From: Cepaea nemoralis
Lineage: Eukaryota > Mollusca > Gastropoda > Stylommatophora > Helicidae
Direction of reading: 5' to 3'
DNA length: 64,000 nt
Assembly: GCA_014155875.1 (NCBI GenBank)
Contig: JACEFZ010004117.1
Location: 379,001-443,000, forward strand
Shown: one piece after another, positions 45,765-54,440 of the stretch
Layout of the letters: each line of letters opens with the position of its first letter
Numbering within the stretch: position 1 is the stretch's first letter
Notes under the pieces: model-generated
The model's input: the letters and a program-made list of their open reading frames with translations, nothing else
Databases searched by the model: none
What the model was told of the DNA's origin: nothing
Program-made: the position numbers and the translations under genes

Positions 45765-45970
45765 AAACGATAGGTTGTAAAATGGGGTTATCTCTCCCTA
45801 ACACAAAGCCTGGACTGAATTTAGAGACCATGTGTTGCCCATGCAGCATGATCCCTCTCTCGGCCTGTCTAATTTACTCCAGAGGAAAGGTGACACAAAT
45901 ACGTCTGGAACAAGACAAGCTGCAGAAGCTGCAGAATCAGCAAAGCAATGCTCTTATGATCGAGTCAGTG
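45765..45970. repeat. Repeat H, copy 2
   Basis: Same sequence as 42690-42935 (ATGTGTTGCCCATGCAGCAT is shared exactly). One open minus frame (MLHGQHMVSKFSPGFVLGRD) crosses it. Confidence 0.7.
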
Positions 45971-45999
45971 GTGAACGTCGCACCACTAAACTACTTCAC

Positions 46000-46072
46000 T
46001 TCTTGTGTTGTACATTATACAATCATACGTCATACATTATACAATCATACGTCATACATTATACAATTGTAA
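46000..46072. repeat. 23-bp tandem repeat, 3 copies
   Basis: Units of the form ATACGTCATACATTATACA plus ATC, nearly identical. Confidence 0.85.
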
Positions 46073-46315
46073 CGGAGAAACGAATTGTTCGTGGCCCTTC
46101 CTATTCACTGGGCTTATATTTTATGTCATTATGTAAATTGCTTATATGCATTACAGCCAGAATTCCAGTATGTAAATCGTTCGTATCCGTATAATAGCAG
46201 GTTTAGTGTGTACATCGCACATATACATTACATCTATTTTCAGTGTGTAAATCGCTGTTATATGTTTAAGAGCGGTTACATATCTCAGCCAGAGTTTCAG
46301 TACGTAAATCGATCA

Positions 46316-46805
46316 TATACAAGGGTAAATTAATAAGCAAGTCACAAATGGCTGTAGGAAAATAACTAAATATTCTTATTCTTCTTCTGTGTTCATCCTG
46401 ATTTTTTTTTTTTCGGACGTGACTGCGTTGTGCCTGTTTACAGCAGAGCTGCGTTCTTGCACCGTTAGGCCGACACATCCGACTTCTGCGGGCATTTGTT
46501 GACCGGGTTAATCTTCCCGGGGTAACTAAATATGATAACAACTTGAAACCAGTTTATTTTTATACATACATTGTCCCTTTATTTCTCAACATAATTTCCA
46601 CCAACATTGATGCACTTATCCCATCGTTTTATCAGTCCTCCCAAACCGGCTGCATAGAACTGCGTGCTATGTTTTCTAAACCACGTTTTCACTTCACATT
46701 CAACTTCGGTGTCACTCGCGAAATGTCTCCCGGCAAGGTGGGTTTCCAATGGACTTAACCCACAGCGATTTCCCGTAAAGCAGTGCATAGCTTGGTAGAA
46801 AAATT
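46316..46805 (-). mobile_element. Rearranged mariner 3' half
   Basis: The minus strand encodes the transposase C-terminus (VKTWFRKHSTQFYAAGLGGL, then VGGNYVEK), ending in a mariner-type terminus at the left (AATTAATAAGCAAGTCACA). Near 46763-46800 it is joined to a short plus-strand piece of the N-terminal half (CCCGTAAAGCAGTGCA), so the copy underwent an inversion or template switch. It is split by a 149-bp insertion. Confidence 0.8.
46374..46522 (-). mobile_element. 149-bp insertion with 11-bp duplication
   Basis: TAACTAAATAT flanks it at 46363-46373 and 46523-46533. Inside, a T run (46402-46413) suggests a minus-strand poly(A). The sequence between has no clear tRNA boxes and does not match the other SINE families here. 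Confidence 0.75.
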
Positions 46806-46807
46806 TA

Positions 46808-47056
46808 CGAGGGCGAGTCAATTAGTAAGTTGCACAGTTCTGTGGGATGGCAGGTAAATGAAAACAGAGGACGCAGTAAAATGCAGCTGGTTTGGGTGGA
46901 CTGATAAAACGATGGGATAAATGCATCGATGTTGGTGGAAATTATGTTGAGAAATAAAGGGACAATGTATGTATAAAAATAAACTGGTTTCATGTTGTTA
47001 TCATAGTTAGGTATTTGTCTACAGCCAGCTGTGACTTACTTATTAACCCACTCTCG
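46808..47056 (+). mobile_element. Mariner deletion derivative (MITE-like)
   Basis: 249 bp with TA on each side (46806-46807 and 47057-47058). Left end CGAGGGCGAGTCAATTAGTA; inverted right end CGAGAGTGGGTTAATAAGTA. Between them only the 5' leader and the last ~40 codons of the transposase remain, joined by an internal deletion. Confidence 0.9.
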
Positions 47057-47334
47057 TACATTATAGCCAGTTTCTTCAGTATGTGACTCGCTCACATATA
47101 TTAAAGCCAGAGTTTATTCAGTATGTAATTCACTCTTATAATTACAGTATTACCTTTCAGCCAGAGTTCCGGTATGTAAATAGTTCATATACATTACAGA
47201 AAGCGTCCTTGCATGTAAATCTCTCATGTAGATTGTAGTCAGAATTTCATTATGTACATCCCTCTTATGGATTGCAGCTACCAGACATAATTTGAGTGTG
47301 TAAATCGATCGTATACATAACTGATAGAGTCTGT

Positions 47335-47348
47335 CTGTCTCCATCTCT

Positions 47349-47399
<51 letters not shown>

Positions 47400-47445
47400 T
47401 TATCTTCCTCCTCCTCCTCCTCCTCCTCCTCCTCCTCCTCCTCAT
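47335..47445. repeat. (CT)n and (CTC)n microsatellites
   Basis: (CT)n at 47340-47396, then (CTC)n at 47405-47443. The (CTC)n tract adjoins the 3' end of a minus-strand non-LTR fragment and is probably its tail. Confidence 0.93.
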
Positions 47446-47454
47446 ATGTAACAT

Positions 47455-47850
47455 GTCCTTTGCAGAACATTGATCTTATCCAGCCGAAAAGTTTCTAAGT
47501 CCCTAGCCAGTTCTCATATTCACGCCCAAGGTGTCTGCAAGGTCCTGTGGTCCTATTCGTGCTGGGAGATCCCCGCCTCTTCTTCCAGGAACCATGCCTT
47601 CAATCACTGTTGCTTCCAAGCCACGGCCACGTGTCATATGGCCGAAGTATTTCTGTTTCCGTGACATCGTGTTCTTTGTGAACCAGATTTCTGCGATGTT
47701 CAGATTTTCTGGAATGTCAGTATTGATCTTTTCCTTCTTGGTTAACGATATTCTATAAACTTGACTGGGTAATGTCAGTTGAAACGCCTCGATTTTCTTC
47801 TTTTGTAACTTCGAAATGGTTCATGACATGCATCCATCTGTTGCCACATG
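47455..47850 (-). pseudogene. Non-LTR family E, C-terminal remnant
   Basis: The minus strand reads KQKYFGHMTRGRGLEATVIE, GMVPGRRGG and DLADTLGVNMRTG, a clear C-terminal segment of an RTE-like retrotransposon protein. The upstream part to 47850 is decayed. It is the best of three family E pieces. Confidence 0.75.
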
Positions 47851-48019
47851 GCAGATGTTTCAGTATGTGGATAGCTCAGATACGTTACGTTACTTTCAGC
47901 CTTTCATTGTTTATATCTTTTATATATATACTAGCTGACCCGGCCCGGCTTCGCCCAGGCCCTGGTGGGGAGCATCTCATTTAATTCATATAAGTAGTCA
48001 TATAAGTTCTCGTTCCCGT

Positions 48020-48026
48020 TACCGAC

Positions 48027-48087
<61 letters not shown>

Positions 48088-48352
48088 TTCTGTCTGTCTG
48101 TTTGTCTGACCCGGCCCGGCATCGCCCAACTCCTGGTGTGGAGCATCTCATTTAATTCATATAAGTAGTCATATAAGCTCCCGTTCCCGTCTATCTATCT
48201 GTCTGTCTGTCTGTCTATATGTCTGTCTGTCTGTCTATATGTCTGTCTGTCTGTCTGTCTGTCTGTCTGATCCGGCCCGGCTTCGCCCAGCCCCTGATGG
48301 CGAGCATCTCATTTAATTCATGTAAGTAGTCATATAAGTGCCCGTTCCCGAC

Positions 48353-48396
<44 letters not shown>

Positions 48397-48436
48397 CCTC
48401 CCTCTCTGTCTGTCTGCCTGTCTGTCCCTCCCTCCC

Positions 48437-48478
<42 letters not shown>
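48020..48478. repeat. (TCTG)n tracts between repeated heads
   Basis: Three TCTG tracts (48028-48108, 48198-48270, 48352-48476), each preceded by a copy of the element head and the word CCCGTTCCCG. Confidence 0.95.
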
Positions 48479-48589
48479 ATCATTTATTGGTTGCAGTTAG
48501 AACAATCTTAGATAAACGAAGACCAACTTACAAAAAGCATTAGAAAGAGCACTTGAAAGATCTTTACATCTTCCCCAACAATTAACTTG

Positions 48590-49420
48590 GGTAAATGGAG
48601 CGGCGGCAGCAGCATCAGCAGAAGAAGGAAAAGGAGGAGTAGGAGCTGGGAGGTGGAAGAGGGAGGAGTAGGCGGGAGGAAGAGATAGACGGAGAGAGGA
48701 GGAGGAGGGAAGAGGAGGGAGGAGGAAGGAGGAGGAGTAGTAGGGAGGAATAGGAGGTAGGAGGAGGGATTAGGAGGAGGAGGAGGTAGGAGAAGGGAGG
48801 AGGAGGAAGGAGTAGGGAGGAATAGGAGGGAGGAGGTGAGAGGAGGAGGAGGTAGGAGAAGGGAGGAGGAGGCAGGAGGAGCGAGGAGGAGGAGGAGGGT
48901 AGGAGGAGGGAGGGGGAGGAGGAGGAAGGAGAAGGAGGGAGGAGAAGAACGCAGGAGGAGGAGGGAGGAGGAGGAGGGATGAGGAGGGAGAAGGAGGGGA
49001 AGGATGAGGAGGGAGAGGGAGGAGGAGGAGGGAGGGGGAGAGAGGATGAGGGGGAGGACGTGGGAGGAGGAGGGAGTAGGAGGAGAGAGGAGGAGGAAGG
49101 AAGAGGAGTGATTAGGAGGAGGGGGAGGAGGAAGAGGGAGTAGGAGGAGGGATGTGGAGGGAGGAGGAGGGATGAGGAGGATGGAGGAGGAGAGGGAGGA
49201 GGAGAGGGAGGAGGAGTGATGAGGGGGAGGACGTAGAATTAGAAGGTGGGAGGAGAGAGGAGGAGAAGGGAGGAGGAAGGAAGAGGAGTGATTAGGAGGA
49301 GGGAGGAGGGTGAGGAGGTAGGAGGAAGAGGGAGGAGGAGGAGGAAGGAGGAAGAGGAGAAAGAAGGAGGAGGGGAAGGGGAAGAGGGTAGGAGGAGGAG
49401 GGGAGAGGAGGAGGAGGATT
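48590..49420. repeat. 830-bp AGG-rich purine tract
   Basis: Almost pure purine on the plus strand (GGAGGA/GAGGAAGGA variants with occasional GTA). It gives a 311-codon Ser/Pro/Leu-rich minus frame that is a low-complexity artefact. Such tracts can form triplex or H-DNA. Confidence 0.93.
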
Positions 49421-50042
49421 TTAACGCATATGCCTGTAGACAACTGCAGCGAAAAGGTGGGTCTGTCTATCTATCTGACCCGGCGTGGCTTTGCCCAGCT
49501 CCTGGCGGGTAGCGTCTCATTAAATTCATACAACAAAAAAAGTAACTTAAAAGAATGTCCTTCCACACACCATCCATTATTTTTAATGAAAACTCTTTCT
49601 AATCACCTGCATGACTACAGTAACTTCTTAAGCATAAAAAGATGAGTTACAATGTTATGCATTGTGCATTATTTTTATGAAAACTTTGAAAGTGCCTTAA
49701 AGATTGTATCATTATTTATTATAACTCATATGCCGGTACATAACTATAGACGCAACAATATGACTATAAGTTATACAGAAAAGTTATTAAAAGTTATGCC
49801 CCTTGAAATAACTTTTACAGAGTTAAGTCCCCTTGCTGTATAGAAATTATAATGAAAAATGGAAAATTAAATAATATTCAGTAAGCAGCCGATTTCACAC
49901 TAAAAAAAATATCACGGTTGGCTGCGCTGGAATGAAAGGAAGACGTGTAGAAAATTTCATCTCAATCGGATGGGCCGTTCGCGAACGCATAAAGGACATA
50001 CGGACGGAGATTGCCTTTTATATATAAGAAGATATATATATA

Positions 50043-50105
50043 TATAGTTCTTTAGACCAATCTACACCTAGTGGGTGACGTCGTCAGTATCTCATGTAGT
50101 GCTAT
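50043..50105. repeat. Orphan unit of the 64-bp satellite
   Basis: TAGACCAATCTACACCTAGT then GGGTGACGTCGTCAGTATCT matches the array at 56359-58525. It ends at AGTGCTAT (50098-50105), which is repeated at 56359-56366 where the array resumes. Confidence 0.9.
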
Positions 50106-50347
50106 GTTGTTGTTGTTTGTTGTTGTTGTTATTTTTTGTATTTTTATTTGTCCATCAAGAATGATGATGACCATTCATTTCATCCAGTGGGCTTGAAAGT
50201 ATGGAGCCATGAGTTCTAAGATGGCTGATAGGGCCTATTTTGGCTCGAAATGTTCTTTGACATTGTGGACAAAGAATGCTTGACGTTTCTGGAGGAGGAT
50301 TTCCCGCAGTGGTTTTTCTGTCCTGCCTTTTCTTCACAGCTCTTGCA
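50106..50347 (-). pseudogene. Family F C-terminus with C2H2-like finger
   Basis: The minus strand reads ARAVKKRQDRK, then CPQCQRTFRAKIGPISHLRT and H, a C-x2-C...H-x3-H-like finger known at the C-terminus of many invertebrate RTE-type proteins. It stops at 50155. It joins in frame to ...CEATRT at 54450 when the I-like insert and one duplication copy are removed. It is part of the retrotransposon, not a host zinc-finger gene. Confidence 0.82.
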
Positions 50348-50378
50348 GTCCTGGTTAGTTAGTTAGTTAGTCGACAGA

Positions 50379-53255
50379 TCATCCTCGTTGCACATCGAAC
50401 CATTCAGTCCATAAGTGCCCGGATCCCCTCCTCAGCAAATCCCGCAGCGTGTAGCGGCTAACGACGCCAGTTCTGTGTTGGTTTATCAATCTTCTTTGGC
50501 TTCCTGCGTAGTGTTCTTGTTTGGCCACCCCTCTTTTAATTTGCTGCTCCCGCAGTCTGGCCATTGTTGTAGATTCACAGTCATCACTTGGTTCTCGCAA
50601 AAGTCTCACTTCTCGTAGAGCATTCAGAATGTCAGCCTGGTCCATGGCGCGTCCGCCCTCCACAGTAGCCTCACCTGCGAGCTTGTCAGCCCGCTCATTT
50701 CCTTGTACTCCCGCATGACCTGGCACGAAGATGAAACTAATCTTTGCCAGCCGAGACCGCTTCAGAGGCAGCAACCATTCTCTTCGGATCGACCCCTCCT
50801 CTATCCTCTTGATCATGTTCATTGAGTCACTAAGGAAACAAGCCCTAGTGAATGTCTGTGTCTCGAGCCATGTTATTGCTTTACTTACTGTCATGACTTC
50901 CATGGTCAGGCTACTTGTGGTTTCAGTGAAAGCACCAGAGTCCTCCTTCACAATTCTCCCTCCGGCCCGAGCTGTAAAGGCCCATGAGCTTCTCACATGT
51001 CGGACGACCGACCCATCTGTGTAGATGACCGCGTCACCGTCTAGCGAATTCTCGAAAATCAACGCTTGTACTTCAGCCTCAACAGCAGCCGGATTTTCTT
51101 GTCTGCATTTTCTATCTAGTTGGATGCAAACTGAAAAGGATGTGCAGAAGTCTGTTGGCACTTGCACCCACTCCTCGCCAGGTTCTAAGTCCTCAAGTGA
51201 ACACACCTGTTGAAGAATGTCTTCGGCTTGACCCATCCACGACCGTCCTCTTTTTAACCTGCTGCCCTTCACCTTCCTAATTTCACTATGCAGTGGATGT
51301 TGTGTGTTTGCGTTAATTCTGATGTAGGCGCGTGCCCTGCAAACTTGTATTCTCTCTTCAATGGTTGGAAAATCAAGAAGGTAGCGCATCGCCCTGCATG
51401 CTGTATCTCTTGTACATCCAAGAATAATGCGCATAGCTTCATTCTGTATCCTTTCCATCCTTTCTATCTGCTTATGGCTGAGAGTCATTATTGCCATTGC
51501 ATACTCCAAAACAGACATGACCAGCCCCTCGTACAGAAGACATAGATGGCGCTGCTCACAGTTTGCTGCCGCCATCACCCGCATCGCTGCCAAACCCCGC
51601 TTGGCCTTTGTTATCACCTGGTCTATGTGCACGTTATAAGCAAGGCTTCGATCAAACCGTATCCCCAGGTAATTCATTGCCTGCGTTCTTTCCACCGTCT
51701 CTGAACACAGCATTACAGTTGGTGTTGGATTGTTGACAATATGATTATTCAACGAGAACCAAGTCACTGTTGCCTTTGTTGGGTTGACCATTGCCCCAGC
51801 TTCATCACACCAAGTACTTATGCGATTGAGTTCGGTTTGTAGTTCCACAGCAACCTCCTCTCTATCCTTACCCTGACGATACACTAAAACATCATCTGCA
51901 TACGACAATGTCCTGCCAGGTCCAGTGATCTGCTCACTGGTGATTCTCACTGTGTAGGCGTTGAACAGTACCGGAGATAATGGTGATCCCTGTGGTAGGC
52001 CAGGATATATTGTTGTTGGTTCCGAAGTCCAACTGCCACATCTAAAAACTACTTTCCGTTGGTAGAGGGCTGCAGCGATCCAACTAAGGAGGAATGAACT
52101 TACGTTTAGTTCAAGAAGCTGAAACATTAAAAAATCCAGTGGTACTCTGTTGTATGCGTCCTCAAGATCAATAGCTGCAGCAACGGTTTCGGTGCCTGAG
52201 TGGAAACCTTCATAGACATCATGGGCAAAGACTGCTGCATTGGTCCAGGTTTCTCTTTTTGGACGGTACCCACCCAGGGTAGGTGGGAAAACACCTTGCC
52301 TCTCTAGTTGGCTTGATATTTTCCTGGCAATTACCTTCTCCAGCAGCTTGCCTATTGTATTCTGCATGGTTATAATTCGATATCCCTGAATTTTTTTGTG
52401 GTCTTTGTCAGGCTTCGGCAAGGGAATCAGATAGCTGTGTAACCATTCCTCCTTGATGCTAGCACTCCCTATACTGTTGTTGTACATGTCTGCTAGTTTC
52501 TCTAGCTCATTGTCGGTACACCTATTTATGTCGTCGTATCTTATGCCATCAGGACCTGGAGCACTGTTTTTTGATCGTCGAAGCACAGCCTTGATTTCTT
52601 TCACTGTCACTGTGTCTTCCTCCGAAGTGTTCTGGGCCTTGCATCTGTCTGAGGTGACCTCCTTGGCCAGATTTCGGCCTCCCATGTCTGTCTGGTTGCC
52701 CTGCTCAAGGTAGCGTTCAAAGAGGGCTTTGCCCTTGTCCTCGTCAGTCCTCTGCCAGGTGAGGTCAGCACCTTGGAAGTCTGAAATGCTCTTATTCTTG
52801 ACTACACCACTCATGCTTTTATGTAGTCGCCAGAACAATTTCAGTGACTTGTCTGTGCTTACTCTTTGACACACCTCTGCCCATTTTTCGCTTTTAACCA
52901 CCTTGACCAGTTTTTTGAAATAGCTTACTTTTGTGTGCATCTCTCTTTCTAAGTGCAAGCAGGGACTAGGATGACCAGCTCTGTTCTTCTTGGCATTTTG
53001 CCATCTCCTTACAGCACTACGCTTATCCACCTAAGCCTTCTCCACCTCGAAACTCCACCACGGTGGCTGCTCCCAGCTTTTTTTCCTGCCCTGAAACGTT
53101 CTGCGCTTGTCACGTCTTATTTTACTCACCACATCTTGCCCTGTACTGTCATACTGGAACGTCTTTACCTTTAGCTTGTGCTGCCTGGTTCTGCCTTCTC
53201 CACCAATATGCTGCACGGGTGGTGGTCGCTGCCATGGTGTCCTAGGACACCCCAT
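50379..53255 (-). pseudogene. Reverse transcriptase-RNase H of the I-like element
   Basis: An 883-codon open frame (50379-53030) plus an upstream in-frame stretch (to 53255) separated only by one TAG at 53031-53033, probably from a Trp codon. In the 883-residue numbering: a SAPGPDGI block near 156, AAIDLEDAYNRVP with the first catalytic Asp near 288, GLPQGSPLSP at 344-353, and YADD at 377-380. An RNase H domain (about 665-795) has Asp672 (YTDGS), Glu711, Asp735 and Asp782 (GNERAD). All catalytic residues are present, so only the TAG and the upstream frameshift inactivate it. The terminal ~90 residues are of unknown role. Confidence 0.94.
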
Positions 53256-54025
53256 CTACACACTGTAGTGAGTGAAGGTGAAACTAGCGCCAGATCAATA
53301 GCACTGTCCTCATCGCCTGGACGGCTTGCTGTCCTGGTGACACAGCCACTGTTAATACAAACCAGGTCGATGGTTTCCAGTGCAGTCTCGAGCTCCTCCC
53401 CTTGTGTATTGGATGAAGTGTTTCCCCATGCTCTGCCTTTAGCGTTGAAGTCACCACAGAAAATAACATTTCTCTCGTGGCCTAATATGCCACTTAAGCA
53501 CTGCCACTTCTGGGCGTCCATACTCGCATTGCGGGCATAAACATTAACCAACACGAATGGTATACTGGAATGAACTCTCAACGTCTGTATTTGTATATCG
53601 TCACTGTCCCAACTGGACATGTCTAGCTCTGACGCCACCATGCTGTCGCGAACGAGAATCGCCGTTCCCAGATGTTCCCAGAAACATTTGAAGCCGGCAA
53701 TTCGGAGTAGCTGATCGCCCAGTCTCGTCTCCTGGAGTGCTACAATGTCGTTCCTGTAAACTAGGGTTTCTAAAATAGAGCCCCGTTGGTTTACACTGGC
53801 ACAGTTCCAATATAGAATACGGATGTTCCTGAGTCCTAGACGGTGACACTTGAGTCTAAAACGCCTCAAACCACCGCGCTTACTTTGCTTCTTTGTCCCT
53901 GCGCGGCTACCACGCCGCTTCGTTATGTTGACTGCTGACCGCTTGGAAAAAACACGTTCTTCCGCCATGTTGAAAAAACGTAAACACAGACTGCTGTTGA
54001 ACCACACACGCTGATGAAAATTCAC
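53171..54025 (-). pseudogene. EEP endonuclease of the I-like element
   Basis: A 284-codon frame. Motifs in order: ILYWNCAS (residues 70-77), ALQETRL with the catalytic Glu at 99, NVYARN (161-166), FCGDFNAKGRAWGN (189-202), SAIDLALVS (241-249) and GSDHHP (265-270). These are the apurinic-type endonuclease signatures. The basic N-terminal ~60 residues may bind RNA or DNA. A Met at residue 20 (MAEERVF) is an alternative start. A frameshift near 53205-53225 separates it from the reverse transcriptase frame. Confidence 0.93.
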
Positions 54026-54095
54026 TCAAGGATGGCTTCGCTCGATGCACGAACTCCGTAGCACCCGCGCAGATCTTGAGTAGAAACTCCTGGTT

Positions 54096-54431
54096 TTACA
54101 TCCTGGCACACCAATTACACGCAAGAGATGAATAAATCCATCCCCTACGCGAAAAAGTTAACGAACACAAAACAACACGACCGTCCGTCGCCATCTTGAA
54201 ACCGGAATGCCCGTCGTCTGAAACTGTGTTGCTGGACTTTTCCGAGCCTGCAAAATTTCCTTGTATAGACGAATTCTTGCCCTCTTCTGATTCTGTCACA
54301 AGGCCCAGCTTCTCCTCGGTTAAATTCTCCGACGAACGCTTCTCTTCATCCTTATTTCCTTCATCTTTATACACCTTCACCTCGTCAGTGGAATATAAAT
54401 CCTCTGATCCTCCCGAACTCATGTGCGGCAT
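54096..54431 (-). CDS. TCF/LEF (pangolin) N-terminal exon, captured copy
   Basis: A 111-codon frame starting MPHMSSGG. Residues 1 to about 55 align without gaps at the start to the beta-catenin-binding N-terminus of TCF/LEF transcription factors: a DL pair at 11-12, STDEVKVYKDEG at 14-25, EKRSSENL, then a TESEE block. Asp16, Glu17, Lys22, Asp23 and Glu24 occupy the positions known to contact beta-catenin in vertebrate TCFs. From about residue 75 (GFKMATDG) the sequence resembles a retrotransposon leader and is probably not TCF. The start codon is about 9 bases from the 5' edge of the I-like insert. No stop or frameshift is seen. Known role of the family: nuclear effectors of Wnt signalling. 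Here only this segment is present, without the HMG box. A resident host exon is possible but the nested target duplications argue for a mobilised copy. Confidence 0.82.
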   Translation of the reverse strand: MPHMSSGGSEDLYSTDEVKVYKDEGNKDEEKRSSENLTEEKLGLVTESEEGKNSSIQGNFAGSEKSSNTVSDDGHSGFKMATDGRVVLCSLTFSRRGWIYSSLACNWCARM

Positions 54432-54440
54432 CTGGTCCTG

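Larger units (their letters stand above)
46120..47330. repeat. ~38-bp degenerate array interrupted by mariner pieces
   Basis: Units around CAGCCAGAGTTTCAGTATGT plus AAATCGCTCATATACATTA occur at 46120-46315 and again at 47057-47330, and once more near 47858. The intervening 740 bases are mariner-derived. Confidence 0.8.
47932..50036 (+). mobile_element. ACTAGCTGACCCGGC-type dispersed element, expanded
   Basis: It begins TATACTAGCTGACCCGGC and ends CGGACGGAGATTGCCTTTTA followed by TATATA. The last part contains AATTTCATCTCAATCGG and GCCGTTCGCGAACGCATA. These motifs are known from dispersed repeats in many invertebrates; I cannot name the superfamily. The ~80-bp head (GACCCGGC... CATCTCATTTAATTCATATA) occurs four times, at 47935, 48108, 48270 and 49475, separated by TCTG tracts and a purine tract. 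Confidence 0.75.
50357..54440 (-). mobile_element. I-clade-like non-LTR element carrying a host exon
   Basis: About 4.08 kb in minus orientation. The 3' end (left) is a short (CTAA)n tail, about ten bases after the stop. The duplication reads GTCCTGGTT on the plus strand, at 50348-50356 and 54441-54449 (the right copy sits in a short AGGACC repeat, so the exact edge is uncertain by a few bases). Coding order 5' to 3' is a TCF/LEF exon-like segment, then endonuclease, reverse transcriptase and RNase H. Endonuclease plus RNase H points to the I/R1/Nimb group. No ORF1 with zinc knuckles is present. Confidence 0.87.

Noticed and set aside
48508..49443. 311-codon minus-strand frame rich in Ser, Pro and Leu
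   Set aside because: It translates the AGG purine tract; composition is fully explained by the repeat.
50155..50337. Host C2H2 zinc-finger gene
   Set aside because: The finger joins in frame to the family F retrotransposon once the I-like insert is removed, and such fingers are typical of RTE-type protein ends.
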